A DNA stretch of 64,000 nucleotides from Pseudonocardia oceani (GTDB lineage: Bacteria > Actinomycetota > Actinomycetes > Mycobacteriales > Pseudonocardiaceae): NCBI RefSeq assembly GCF_019263585.2, contig NZ_JADQDF010000001.1, positions 4,908,501 through 4,972,500 of the forward strand. Reading direction: 5' to 3'. Below, one piece after another: positions 25,827 to 33,229 of this stretch (position 1 is the first letter of the stretch; every line of letters begins with the position of its first letter). Under the pieces are notes generated by a model. It had not been told where the DNA came from. It made no database searches and saw only the letters and a program-made list of their open reading frames with translations. The position numbers and the translations under genes were made by a program.

Positions 25827-27575
25827 ATGGCCACTGTCGTCCCTGTGGAGCCGTACACCGGCGAGTGGTACCCGGGCTTCAAGCCCGAGCACCTCGAGTC
25901 GCCCTACATCATCGACGGGACCGGCCCCTTCACGAAGGAGGACGAGGACAAGTTCTGGTTCCTCGACTTCCACTGGTCCCGGGGGATGACCCCGCTCGCG
26001 GCCTTCGCCTGGGGTCAGGACGGGTACTGCTGGGGCACCCAGCACGCGGCCGAGGCCCTCCCGCTCCCCCCCGGCCGCGGCATCACCTCGCGCTTCGCCG
26101 GCACGCACCTCTACGGCTCGGCGATCCCCGAGTCCGACCCCCGCGAGATCGGCGCCCGCGCCAACCGCCTCGGGACCAACCTGCCGCGCTTCCTGCAGAA
26201 CTACCGGTCGACGTGGGAGCAGGGCCGCGACGAGCTCGAGGCCACCTGGGACCACTTCCACAACCTGGACCTGACGGCGGTGCCGACGGGTGAGCTGCCG
26301 ACCCTGCTCACCGCGGCGCGGCGCTACCACCAGCGCTCCATGGAGATCCACTTCAACGTGATGTACCCGCTGCTGGTGAACTTCCTCGGCTTCTACGGGG
26401 CCTGCGCCGAGATGGGCATCAACACCGCCGACATCGGCAAGTTCCTCCAGGGCGAGGACACCAAGATCATGGAGACCGACCGCGGGCTCGCCGAGCTCGC
26501 CCGGAAGGCCAAGGCGGCCGGTCTGCGCCAGGCGTTCGAGGAGAACTCCGGCACCGGCATCCGCACCGCGCTCTCCGCGCAGGGCGGCTCGGCGTCGCAG
26601 TGGCTCACCGACTTCGACGACTTCCTGCAGGTCTACGGCCACCGCCAGGAGGCCACCTGCGACGTCGGCGTCCCCAGCTGGATCGAGGACAACACGATCC
26701 CGCTCGACATGATCAAGAGCTTCGTCCTCAAGGACGAGGACCACGACTTCGAGGCCGCCGCCCGCAACGCGATGGCCGAGCGCGAGGGCGCGATCGAGAC
26801 CGCGCGGTCGGGCCTGACGAGGGAGGAGCAGGCCGTGTTCGACGCCGGCCTGCAGTCCAACCTCGAGGCCAACTTCCCGTGGTGGCAGGACGACCACAAC
26901 TACTACATCGACCTCAAGGTCATGATCCCGCTGCGCCGGGTCTGCCAGGAGCTGGCCGACCGCGTCGGGGCCGACCACAGGGACGACATGCTCTACCTGT
27001 TCTGGCCCGAGCTGCAGCAGGTGGCCGGCGGCTCCACCTACGACGGCGGGCTCAAGAGCCTGGTCAAGGACCGTCGCCAGTACTTCGACCACTGGGGCGC
27101 ACTGCGCGGCGAGATGCCGAAGGTGCTCGGCACGGTCCCGGAGACCGTCGAGGACCCGGTGCTCATCGAGATCTTCGGCCTCAACCCGACCTCGATCCGC
27201 GCGGTGCAGAACCCGAACGCGGCCGAGGAGACGGTGCTGCCCGGCGTCGCCGCGGCGAAGGGCGTCGCCAGGGGCATCGCGCGCGTCCTGCAGAGCAGCG
27301 ACGACATGCACCGCCTCGAGCCCGGCTCGATCCTGGTGTGCGAGTCGACCTCGCCCAGCTGGACCGCGGCCTTCGGCAAGATCGCCGGTGCGGCCTGCGA
27401 CGGCGGTGGCATGCTCAGCCACGCCGCGATCGTCGGGCGGGAGTACGGCGTGCCGACCGTGACCGCGATCGGCATCGCGACCGTCGCCATCAAGGACGGC
27501 GACGAGATCGAGGTGGACGGCACCAACGGCCGGGTCACCATCCTCAAGCGCGCGGCGGATCTGGCGGGCGCATGA
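25827..27575 (+). CDS. PEP-utilizing enzyme, phenylphosphate synthase-like swivelling-His subunit
   Basis: A 582-aa protein. Residues about 480-575 are the PEP-utilizer mobile domain, with phospho-His532 in GGGMLSHAAIVGREYGVPTV; LEPGSILVCESTSPSWTAAF leads into it. Residues 1-470 are helical and unlike the TIM barrel of PEP synthase. Together with the next gene (ATP-grasp half, 365 aa) this reproduces the two-part core of phenylphosphate synthase (about 70 + 40 kDa in Thauera) and of the Corynebacterium CreHI alkylphenol kinase, which transfer the beta-phosphate of ATP to a phenolic hydroxyl via phospho-His. AGGAG precedes the ATG. The genes overlap by ATGA. I infer phosphorylation of an aromatic hydroxyl in the cytosol; the exact substrate is unknown. 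Confidence 0.85.
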   Translation: MATVVPVEPYTGEWYPGFKPEHLESPYIIDGTGPFTKEDEDKFWFLDFHWSRGMTPLAAFAWGQDGYCWGTQHAAEALPLPPGRGITSRFAGTHLYGSAIPESDPREIGARANRLGTNLPRFLQNYRSTWEQGRDELEATWDHFHNLDLTAVPTGELPTLLTAARRYHQRSMEIHFNVMYPLLVNFLGFYGACAEMGINTADIGKFLQGEDTKIMETDRGLAELARKAKAAGLRQAFEENSGTGIRTALSAQGGSASQWLTDFDDFLQVYGHRQEATCDVGVPSWIEDNTIPLDMIKSFVLKDEDHDFEAAARNAMAEREGAIETARSGLTREEQAVFDAGLQSNLEANFPWWQDDHNYYIDLKVMIPLRRVCQELADRVGADHRDDMLYLFWPELQQVAGGSTYDGGLKSLVKDRRQYFDHWGALRGEMPKVLGTVPETVEDPVLIEIFGLNPTSIRAVQNPNAAEETVLPGVAAAKGVARGIARVLQSSDDMHRLEPGSILVCESTSPSWTAAFGKIAGAACDGGGMLSHAAIVGREYGVPTVTAIGIATVAIKDGDEIEVDGTNGRVTILKRAADLAGA

Positions 27576-28669
27576 CATCGGGGGTTCTGATGGTCGACAC
27601 CGCATCGGTGGTCTGGGTCGACGAGGTCGACCCGGCGGAGGCGGTGGCACTGGCCGGCTCCAAGATGGGGCGGCTCACCGAGCTGCACCGCGCCGGGGTG
27701 GAGGTGCCGCAGGGGTTCGCCGTCACCGTCGGGGCCTACCGGCGCCACTGCGCCGAGTCGGGCCTCGACGGGCGGATCGAGGAGGTCGTCGAGTGGCTGG
27801 GCACCGACCCGTCCGACGCCGCCGTCGAGGACGCGTCGGCGCGGATCCGGACGCTGTTCGAGCAGACCCCGATGTCCGACGCCCTGGCCGCCGAGATCAC
27901 CGAGGCCTACGAGGAGCTGTGCCTGCGCGCCGTCGACGTCAACGTCCCGACGGCGGTGCGCAGCTCGGCCACCGGTGAGGACGCCGCCGACGCGTCCTTC
28001 GCCGGGATCTTCGACACCTACCTCGGCGTCTCGGGTCCGCAGCGCGTGATCGACGCGGTGCGGCAGTGCTGGGGCTCGCTGTTCACCGGGCGGGCGCTGG
28101 CCTACCGGCTGCGCAAGGGCATCTCCCACCACGCGATGCCGATCGCGGTGGGCGTGATCGAGCTGATCCACGCCCGCGCGTCGGGCGTGGCGTTCTCGGT
28201 GCACCCGGTCACCGGCAAGCCCGACCGGATCGTCATCGAGACGAGCTGGGGGTGGGGCGAGGCGATCGTGCAGGGCCTGGTCAACCCCGACCACATCGAG
28301 GTCGGGAAGGCCGACGGGCGGCTGCTCAAGTACGACGTCGCGCACAAGACGGTGGTGTCGGCGTTCGACTTCGCCGACGGGCGCGTCACCGAGATCGAGA
28401 TGCCGGCGAAGCTGGCCGACCGCAAGGTCCTCGACGACGAGCAGATCGCCGCGATCGCCGCGGCCGTCACGTCGATCGAGGAGCACTACGGCTACCCCGT
28501 CGACGTGGAGTGGGTCATCTCCCGGCACCGCCGCGCGGGCGACCCGGTGTGCATCGTGCAGTCACGGCCGGTCACCGTCACCGCTCCGGTGGCGGCGCCC
28601 GCCGCCTACGACCCGGTGGCGCTGGCGCAGAAGTTCGTGTTCAGCGGGAAGCCGATCCCGGGGCGGTAG
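27572..28669 (+). CDS. PEP synthase N-terminal-like ATP-grasp subunit of aryl kinase
   Basis: A 365-aa protein matching the nucleotide-binding half of PEP synthase/pyruvate phosphate dikinase: GSKMGRLTELHRAGVEVPQG, VRSSATGEDAADASFAGIFD, GVAFSVHPVTGKPDRIVIE, SWGWGEAIVQGLVNPD and the closing VEWVI...IVQSRPVT. It lacks the swivel-His and PEP-binding domains, which are supplied in part by the preceding gene. It should load the pyrophosphoryl group from ATP onto the partner's His532. The start overlaps the upstream stop (ATGA). It ends the operon, 11 bp before a 17-bp perfect hairpin. No CBS-type third subunit (the gamma subunit of Thauera) is encoded nearby. Confidence 0.87.
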   Translation: MTSGVLMVDTASVVWVDEVDPAEAVALAGSKMGRLTELHRAGVEVPQGFAVTVGAYRRHCAESGLDGRIEEVVEWLGTDPSDAAVEDASARIRTLFEQTPMSDALAAEITEAYEELCLRAVDVNVPTAVRSSATGEDAADASFAGIFDTYLGVSGPQRVIDAVRQCWGSLFTGRALAYRLRKGISHHAMPIAVGVIELIHARASGVAFSVHPVTGKPDRIVIETSWGWGEAIVQGLVNPDHIEVGKADGRLLKYDVAHKTVVSAFDFADGRVTEIEMPAKLADRKVLDDEQIAAIAAAVTSIEEHYGYPVDVEWVISRHRRAGDPVCIVQSRPVTVTAPVAAPAAYDPVALAQKFVFSGKPIPGR

Positions 28670-28680
28670 CTCCCGGCCCT

Positions 28681-28731
28681 GCGCGAACGGCACTCTCACC
28701 CGATCCAGTTGAGCGAGAGTGCCGTTCGCGC
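28681..28731. terminator. Long perfect hairpin between convergent genes
   Basis: GCGCGAACGGCACTCTC (28681-28697) is exactly complementary to 28715-28731, a 17-bp stem with a 17-base loop. It separates the kinase-like operon from the convergent IclR gene and probably terminates both. Confidence 0.72.
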
Positions 28732-28733
28732 GT

Positions 28734-29507
28734 TCAGGGAACGTGCCCCAACCGCCGGCTGATCACCGCCGCCGCCTCGACGACGCCGGTCCGGATGCGC
28801 CTCAGCGCCGGTGCTGCGGCGCGGTCGGTCGGGGCGGCCACCGACAGCGCCGCGATCACCGCCCCGTCGGCCCCGCGCACCGGCGCCCCCACCGACACGA
28901 CGCCGACGCGGCTCTCCTCCCGGTTCTCGGCCCACCCGCGCTCGGCGACCTCGCGCAGCCGCGTGCGCAGCACCGCCTCGTCGACGATCGTGAACGGGGT
29001 GTGGCGCCGCGGCACCCAGTGCGCCAGGCGCAGGTCCAGCTCCTCGGGCTCCAGCGCGGCGAGCAGCGACTTGCCGGTGCTCGTCGTCGTCGCGGGGAGC
29101 CGGGTGCCGACGCGGGAGAAGATGCGGACGGTGTGCGGGCTCTCCAGGCGGTCGATGTAGACCGACTCCATGCCGTCGAGCACGGCGAGCTGCACGGTCT
29201 CGCCCGTGGTGTGGCGCAGCGTCGCCATGACGGGCATCGCGGCCTCGTGCAGGTCCAGGTGCGAGCCGACGCTGGCGCCGAGCTCGAACAGGGCGATGCC
29301 GAGCCGGTAGCCGCCCGGGGCGCGCTCGACGAACCGCTCGGCGGCCAGCGTGGCCAGCATCCGGTGCACCGTCGACGTGGCCAGGCCCAGGCGCCGCGAC
29401 AGCTCCGAGACGCCGAGCTCGCGGTCGGTGCGGGAGAACTCCTTGAGCAGCCGCGCGGCGTTGCGCACCGATCCGAGCTCCCACGACGGCCTGCGGTTTC
29501 CCTCCAT
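28734..29507 (-). CDS. IclR family regulator (paralogue 1)
   Basis: A 257-aa IclR protein: N-terminal winged helix (SVRNAARLLKEFSRTD, then LGVSELSRRLGLATSTVHRM) and C-terminal effector domain (about 85-250) with VYIDRLESPHTVRIFSRVG, TSTGKSLLAAL and SVGAPVRGADG. IclR proteins of this kind control aromatic catabolism with the aromatic or a pathway intermediate as effector. It is divergent from the second Rieske oxygenase (70-bp gap) and next to the kinase-like operon, so either could be its target. It resembles the IclR protein at 34844. Confidence 0.9.
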   Translation of the reverse strand: MEGNRRPSWELGSVRNAARLLKEFSRTDRELGVSELSRRLGLATSTVHRMLATLAAERFVERAPGGYRLGIALFELGASVGSHLDLHEAAMPVMATLRHTTGETVQLAVLDGMESVYIDRLESPHTVRIFSRVGTRLPATTTSTGKSLLAALEPEELDLRLAHWVPRRHTPFTIVDEAVLRTRLREVAERGWAENREESRVGVVSVGAPVRGADGAVIAALSVAAPTDRAAAPALRRIRTGVVEAAAVISRRLGHVP

Positions 29508-29521
29508 GCGGGAAGGATCCC

Positions 29522-29550
29522 TTGTCGGGCAGGGACGCGCTACCTACCGT
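29522..29550 (+). promoter_or_regulatory. Candidate promoter of the second Rieske oxygenase
   Basis: TTGTCG, a 17-base spacer and TACCGT form a sigma70-like pair 28 bp before the ATG at 29578, in the gap from the divergent IclR gene. This is a consensus match only. Confidence 0.4.
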
Positions 29551-29577
29551 CGGGCTCACCACCACGAGGGAGTGCGC

Positions 29578-30873
29578 ATGCTGACCGCCGAGCAGAACGA
29601 GCAGCTGACCCAGGTCGAGGCCGGGACGCCGATGGGGGAGGTGCTGCGCCGCTACTGGTACCCGGTGGCGTTCACGCGCGAGCTCGAGGAGTTCCCCGTC
29701 AAGCGCGTCGAGCTGCTGGGGGAGTTCTTCGCGCTGTGGAAGAGCCCCTCGGGGCGCTACGGCATCGTCCCGGAGGCGTGCCCGCACCGGAAGGCGTCGC
29801 TGGCCTACGGCGTCGTCGAGGCCGACGGCATCCGCTGCCCGTACCACGGCTGGGTCTTCGACGCCGACGGCGCGTGCACCTCGCAGCCCGCCGAGCGCGA
29901 CAACACCCAGTTCCAGGACCGGGTGAAGGCCCACGCCGGCAAGGTCGAGGAGATGGGCGGCCTGATCTGGGCCTACGTCGGCCCGCACTCCGCCGACGAG
30001 CCCGCGCCGCTGCTGCCGCGCTTCGACACCTTCGTCATGGACGGCTTCCGCGACATCGGCTGGGTCGACCTGCCCTGCAACTACGTGCAGATCATGGAGA
30101 ACGCGGTCGACCCGCACCACGTCGAGTTCCTGCACGGGCGCTACTTCGAGTTCGTCGGGCGCCACGAGGGCTTCACCGCGCCGGCGTCGTTCGGCAAGGA
30201 GCACGTGAAGATCGGCTTCACCGCGTTCGAGTGGGGCATCATCAAGCGCCGCGTGCTCAAGGGCGCCACGGAGGAGGACGACGACTGGAAGGTCGGCCAC
30301 CCGCTGGTGTTCCCCTACAACATGCGCGTGGGCGGCGGCGGCATCCACCAGATGCAGATCCGGGTGCCGGTCAACCGGACCACCACCCGCTTCATGCTCT
30401 ACACGGTGCACAGCCCCGACGGCTACGAGCACGTCGACCAGCCGCAGGTGCCCGACTACGAGCTGCCGCTCTTCGACGACAAGGGCCGCCACGTCACCAA
30501 CTACGTCGAGGGCCAGGACATGATGGCCTGGGTGACGCAGGGCCCGATCACCGACCGCACCACCGAGCACCTGGGCCGCAGCGACATCGGCGTGGCGATG
30601 CTGCGCAAGATGTTCCGCGAGCAGATGGACGTGGTCGCGCGCGGCGAGGACCCGCTGGGCACGATCCGCGAGGAGCACGAGCGGATCGACCTGCCGTGCG
30701 AGAAGGACAAGTTCCACGCGGGCGGCGGCGCGCAGTTCGCGCTCGACTTCTGCGACATGGGCTCCACCCGCTTCTCCCCGGTCCTCGACACCATCAAGAA
30801 GATCCACATCTCGGCGGCCGACTCGATCGCGGCGGAGAAGGCGGCGGCCCGGGACGCTGCGCAGGCCGGATGA
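29578..30873 (+). CDS. Rieske non-heme iron oxygenase (paralogue 2)
   Basis: A 431-aa oxygenase component related to the protein at 24424. Rieske ligands are C68-x-H70 and C87-x-x-H90 (CPHRKA, CPYHGW), and the iron site ENAVDPHHVEFLHG gives H181, H186 and bridging D178. The opening MLTAEQNEQLTQVEAGTPMG places it in the same phthalate-dioxygenase-like group. Ligands are complete in both paralogues, so both should be active, perhaps on different substrates or positions. Its stop overlaps the start of a zinc-ribbon gene (ATGA). No reductase gene lies nearby; electrons may come through the Rieske ferredoxin at 32606 or a reductase elsewhere. Confidence 0.92.
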   Translation: MLTAEQNEQLTQVEAGTPMGEVLRRYWYPVAFTRELEEFPVKRVELLGEFFALWKSPSGRYGIVPEACPHRKASLAYGVVEADGIRCPYHGWVFDADGACTSQPAERDNTQFQDRVKAHAGKVEEMGGLIWAYVGPHSADEPAPLLPRFDTFVMDGFRDIGWVDLPCNYVQIMENAVDPHHVEFLHGRYFEFVGRHEGFTAPASFGKEHVKIGFTAFEWGIIKRRVLKGATEEDDDWKVGHPLVFPYNMRVGGGGIHQMQIRVPVNRTTTRFMLYTVHSPDGYEHVDQPQVPDYELPLFDDKGRHVTNYVEGQDMMAWVTQGPITDRTTEHLGRSDIGVAMLRKMFREQMDVVARGEDPLGTIREEHERIDLPCEKDKFHAGGGAQFALDFCDMGSTRFSPVLDTIKKIHISAADSIAAEKAAARDAAQAG

Positions 30874-31088
30874 GCACCCCGCTGGACCGGCGGTTCGTCG
30901 CCGACGCGGCGGCGCACCGCCGGGACGCGCCCCGCTTCTGCCCGGCCTGCGCGGCCGGGCTGGGGATCGCCACGGAGTTCTGGGAGGCCGACGAGCGGCG
31001 CTTCTACTGCTCCTGCACCGGCTGCGGATGGACCGGGGAGATCACGCCGACCGGCGACGTCGCCTCGGGCCACGAGCCGGACCACTGA
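30870..31088 (+). CDS. Rieske-associated small zinc-ribbon protein (72 aa)
   Basis: A 72-aa protein coupled by an ATGA overlap to the second Rieske oxygenase. After about 21 charged residues it has RFCPACAAGLGIATEFWEAD and a second knuckle YCSCTGCGW, then an acidic, His-containing tail. The pattern and residues match the 55-aa protein that follows the first Rieske oxygenase. A zinc-ribbon fold is likely; the role is unknown. Its last 85 bp overlap the 3' end of the convergent PAP2 gene. Confidence 0.78.
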   Translation: MSTPLDRRFVADAAAHRRDAPRFCPACAAGLGIATEFWEADERRFYCSCTGCGWTGEITPTGDVASGHEPDH

Positions 31089-32470
31089 GGGCGCTGGTCC
31101 GGTCGTCCCGGTAGCAGCCGGTCCAGCGCGTAGAGCCACGGCAGCGTGAGGAGCAGGCTGCCCAGCACGTCGCTCAGGTGGTGGGCGCCGCGGTAGAGCC
31201 GGGCCGCGGCGACCAGCACGATGATCACCACCGCCGTCGCGAGGACGAGCCAGCGCCACCACTCCCGGGTCGCGGCCAGCACGATCACGGCGATTCCGCC
31301 GTAGAGCGCGACGGCCGCGGCGGTGTGCCCGGACGGGAAGCTCGACGTCGGCGGGAGCTGGGCGTCCAGCGGCTGCACCTGCGGGCGGGTGCGGCCGGTG
31401 ATCGAGGCGACGACCATGAACATCAGCGTCTCGCCCGCCACCGCCGCGACGAGCAGAACGGCCGGGCGCAGCCGACGCAGCACGGCCACGCCGAGCACCG
31501 CGGCCACGGCCGCCCCGGCGACCACCACCAGCGTGTTACCCATCTCCGCGGCGGGCACCGACAGGGCGTCGAGCAGCGGGACCCGCAGGGTGGCGACGGT
31601 CTGGACCAGGCCGACGTCGGCGTCCGCGACGGGCGTACCGGCGGCGACCACGGTCAGCAGGTGGCCGACGCCCAGCAACACCCCGACGATCAGCACCGCG
31701 ACGACCAGCAGCCGCGCGACGACGGCCCACGGGTGCGCGGGCGGGTCATGGGCGGGGGCGGGGCGCAGGTCGGGCGCGGCCGCGGGATCGAGACCGGCTC
31801 CGGGTGCGGGCACGAGCGCGCCGCGGAAGGCGACGGCGGTGACCCCGAGCCACGCCGCCCCGAGCAGCCACGCGGCGACGACGTCGGTCAGGTAGTGCAC
31901 GCCCAGCCCGATCCGGGTGAGCCCGACGGCCACGACCACCGCGACCGCGAGCGCGACGGCGGCCCGGCGCGCCCGGGGCGGCACGGCGGGCAGCAGCACG
32001 AGCAGCACGATCCCGACCCAGACGGTGGCGGTGAGCGTGTGGCCGCTCGGGAAGCTCGACCCCGGCGCCACCGCCACCGGCACGTCGACGACCGGGCGCA
32101 GCCGGCCCACCAGCCCCTTGACCGCCGGGGCGAGGACCGCGCCGCCCGCCCCCGCGACGACGACGTAGAGCGCGAGCGCCCGCTGCCGGCGCACGAGCAG
32201 GGCGGCGGCCAGCGTCGCGAGCACCAGCGCGGCGGTGAGCCCGGTGCCCAGCGTCGTCACCGCCGTCAGCCCGGCGACGGACCAGGGGCGCGGCGCGACG
32301 AGGTCGTTGGCGGCGCGGGCCACCGCGACGTCCAGCGCCACCAGTGGGCCGGACAGGAACCACAGCGCCGCGACCAGCCCGACCCCCGCCCCGACCAGCG
32401 CCAGCAGGCCCGTCGCACTGCCTGCGGCGAACCGCCCGGCGGCGCGGGCGTCGTCCTCGGTGACGGTCAT
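31004..32470 (-). CDS. Membrane protein with two PAP2 phosphatase domains
   Basis: A 488-aa membrane protein with two PAP2 (lipid phosphatase/haloperoxidase-like) units. Unit 1 has KGLVGRLRP, SFPSGHT and TRIGLGVHYLTDV, a full catalytic set. Unit 2 has GRTRP, SFPSGHT and ARLYRGAHHLSDV, but the first Lys of the KxxxxxxRP motif appears to be Ala, so it may be weakened. Substrates could be phosphatidate, undecaprenyl pyrophosphate or similar lipids in the membrane. I chose ATG 32470 over an upstream in-frame start. About 30 C-terminal residues come from DNA antisense to the zinc-ribbon gene and look like read-through sequence. Confidence 0.82.
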   Translation of the reverse strand: MTVTEDDARAAGRFAAGSATGLLALVGAGVGLVAALWFLSGPLVALDVAVARAANDLVAPRPWSVAGLTAVTTLGTGLTAALVLATLAAALLVRRQRALALYVVVAGAGGAVLAPAVKGLVGRLRPVVDVPVAVAPGSSFPSGHTLTATVWVGIVLLVLLPAVPPRARRAAVALAVAVVVAVGLTRIGLGVHYLTDVVAAWLLGAAWLGVTAVAFRGALVPAPGAGLDPAAAPDLRPAPAHDPPAHPWAVVARLLVVAVLIVGVLLGVGHLLTVVAAGTPVADADVGLVQTVATLRVPLLDALSVPAAEMGNTLVVVAGAAVAAVLGVAVLRRLRPAVLLVAAVAGETLMFMVVASITGRTRPQVQPLDAQLPPTSSFPSGHTAAAVALYGGIAVIVLAATREWWRWLVLATAVVIIVLVAAARLYRGAHHLSDVLGSLLLTLPWLYALDRLLPGRPDQRPQWSGSWPEATSPVGVISPVHPQPVQEQ

Positions 32471-32532
32471 CGGCGCACTATGGCGGGGCCGGTGGGCGGG
32501 CGCCCGGTGTACTGCCCCGAACGGCCCAGGGT

Positions 32533-32600
32533 TCGCGCACAGCCTGTGGGGCCGGCACACAGGTCCGGCACTGTGTGCGACCCCCGCGGCCTGTGTGCGA
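32533..32600. repeat. Intergenic CACACAG/CTGTGTG repeat cluster
   Basis: TCGCGCACAG (32533) pairs with CTGTGTGCGA at 32571 with one mismatch; the same CTGTGTGCGA recurs 20 bp later at 32591, and CACACAG lies between. Alternative hairpins are possible. It lies between the Rieske ferredoxin stop and the PAP2 start on the same strand and may terminate transcription. Confidence 0.5.
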
Positions 32601-32605
32601 GCCGC

Positions 32606-32965
32606 CTACTCGCCGCGGGCGTGCGCGCGCAGGCGCTCGGCCCACGACAGCGTCGCCGCCGGCTCGCCGACGTCGGCGAAGCGCGCCCCGTCGCGCTCGA
32701 CCACCGGGTAGGTGGCGAGGTGGTGCTGCGGGGCGGTCTCGCACTCGCCGGTGTCGAGGTCGAAGCGGTACCAGTGCCACGGGCAGACGACCACGCGCCC
32801 GTCGCGCAGCCAGCCCTGGTCGAGCGGGCCCTTGTTGTGCGGACACACGGCGTCGGTGACGCGGAGCCCGTCGCCGACGCGGAAGACCGCGAAGCCACGC
32901 CCGTCCTCGGAGCGGACGGTCCACGCGTCGCGGCCGTCCACCCCGTCGAGCGGGACCAGGCTCAC
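32606..32965 (-). CDS. Rieske-type ferredoxin
   Basis: A 119-aa soluble Rieske protein with one [2Fe-2S] site, AVCPHNKGPLDQGW and VVVCPWHWYRFDL (C-x-H, C-x-x-H). Size and layout fit the electron-transfer ferredoxins of ring-hydroxylating oxygenases. The GTG start overlaps the tautomerase stop (GTGA), tying it to the hydratase, decarboxylase, tautomerase operon. It may feed the two Rieske oxygenases 2-7 kb away, or reactivate the iron of the extradiol dioxygenases as XylT-type (though not Rieske) ferredoxins do. No cognate reductase is seen. Confidence 0.85.
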   Translation of the reverse strand: MSLVPLDGVDGRDAWTVRSEDGRGFAVFRVGDGLRVTDAVCPHNKGPLDQGWLRDGRVVVCPWHWYRFDLDTGECETAPQHHLATYPVVERDGARFADVGEPAATLSWAERLRAHARGE

Positions 32966-33165
32966 CGCTGCCCGGACGCCCGCAGCGCCGTCAGCGACTC
33001 CCCGCCCACGAACCACAGGTCGGGCTCGCACTCGGTGACGACCACGCGCACGTTCCCCGTCGGCGCGCCGATCGACTCGTGCACGGCGGCCGTGACGGCC
33101 TCGCCGAGCGCGGCGAGCTGCTCGGGGGTGCGGCCCTTGGCGAGCGTGATCTGGACGAGCGGCAC
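32962..33165 (-). CDS. 4-oxalocrotonate tautomerase
   Basis: A 67-aa protein starting GTG-CCG (VPLVQITLAKGRTPEQLAAL), so Pro becomes residue 1 after Met removal, the catalytic base of 4-OT. Length fits the 4-OT family. It would convert 2-hydroxymuconate to 2-oxo-3-hexenedioate for the decarboxylase encoded upstream. AAGGAGG 6-13 bases upstream fixes the start; longer frames would bury the proline. A 20-bp hairpin lies directly upstream of that ribosome site. Confidence 0.88.
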   Translation of the reverse strand: MPLVQITLAKGRTPEQLAALGEAVTAAVHESIGAPTGNVRVVVTECEPDLWFVGGESLTALRASGQR

Positions 33166-33185
33166 GGTGGCCCTCCTTCGTCGGT

Positions 33186-33227
33186 CGTGAGTGGCAACCG
33201 TGGCCCTGGCCACGGTCGCCACTCACG
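33186..33227. terminator. Intra-operon hairpin upstream of the tautomerase gene
   Basis: Arms of 20 bases (33186-33205 and 33208-33227; starting CGTGAGTGGC, ending GCCACTCACG) pair with one mismatch across a 2-base loop. It starts 2 bp after the decarboxylase stop and ends 8 bp before the tautomerase ribosome site, so it may attenuate or insulate downstream expression. Confidence 0.65.
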
Positions 33228-33229
33228 GG

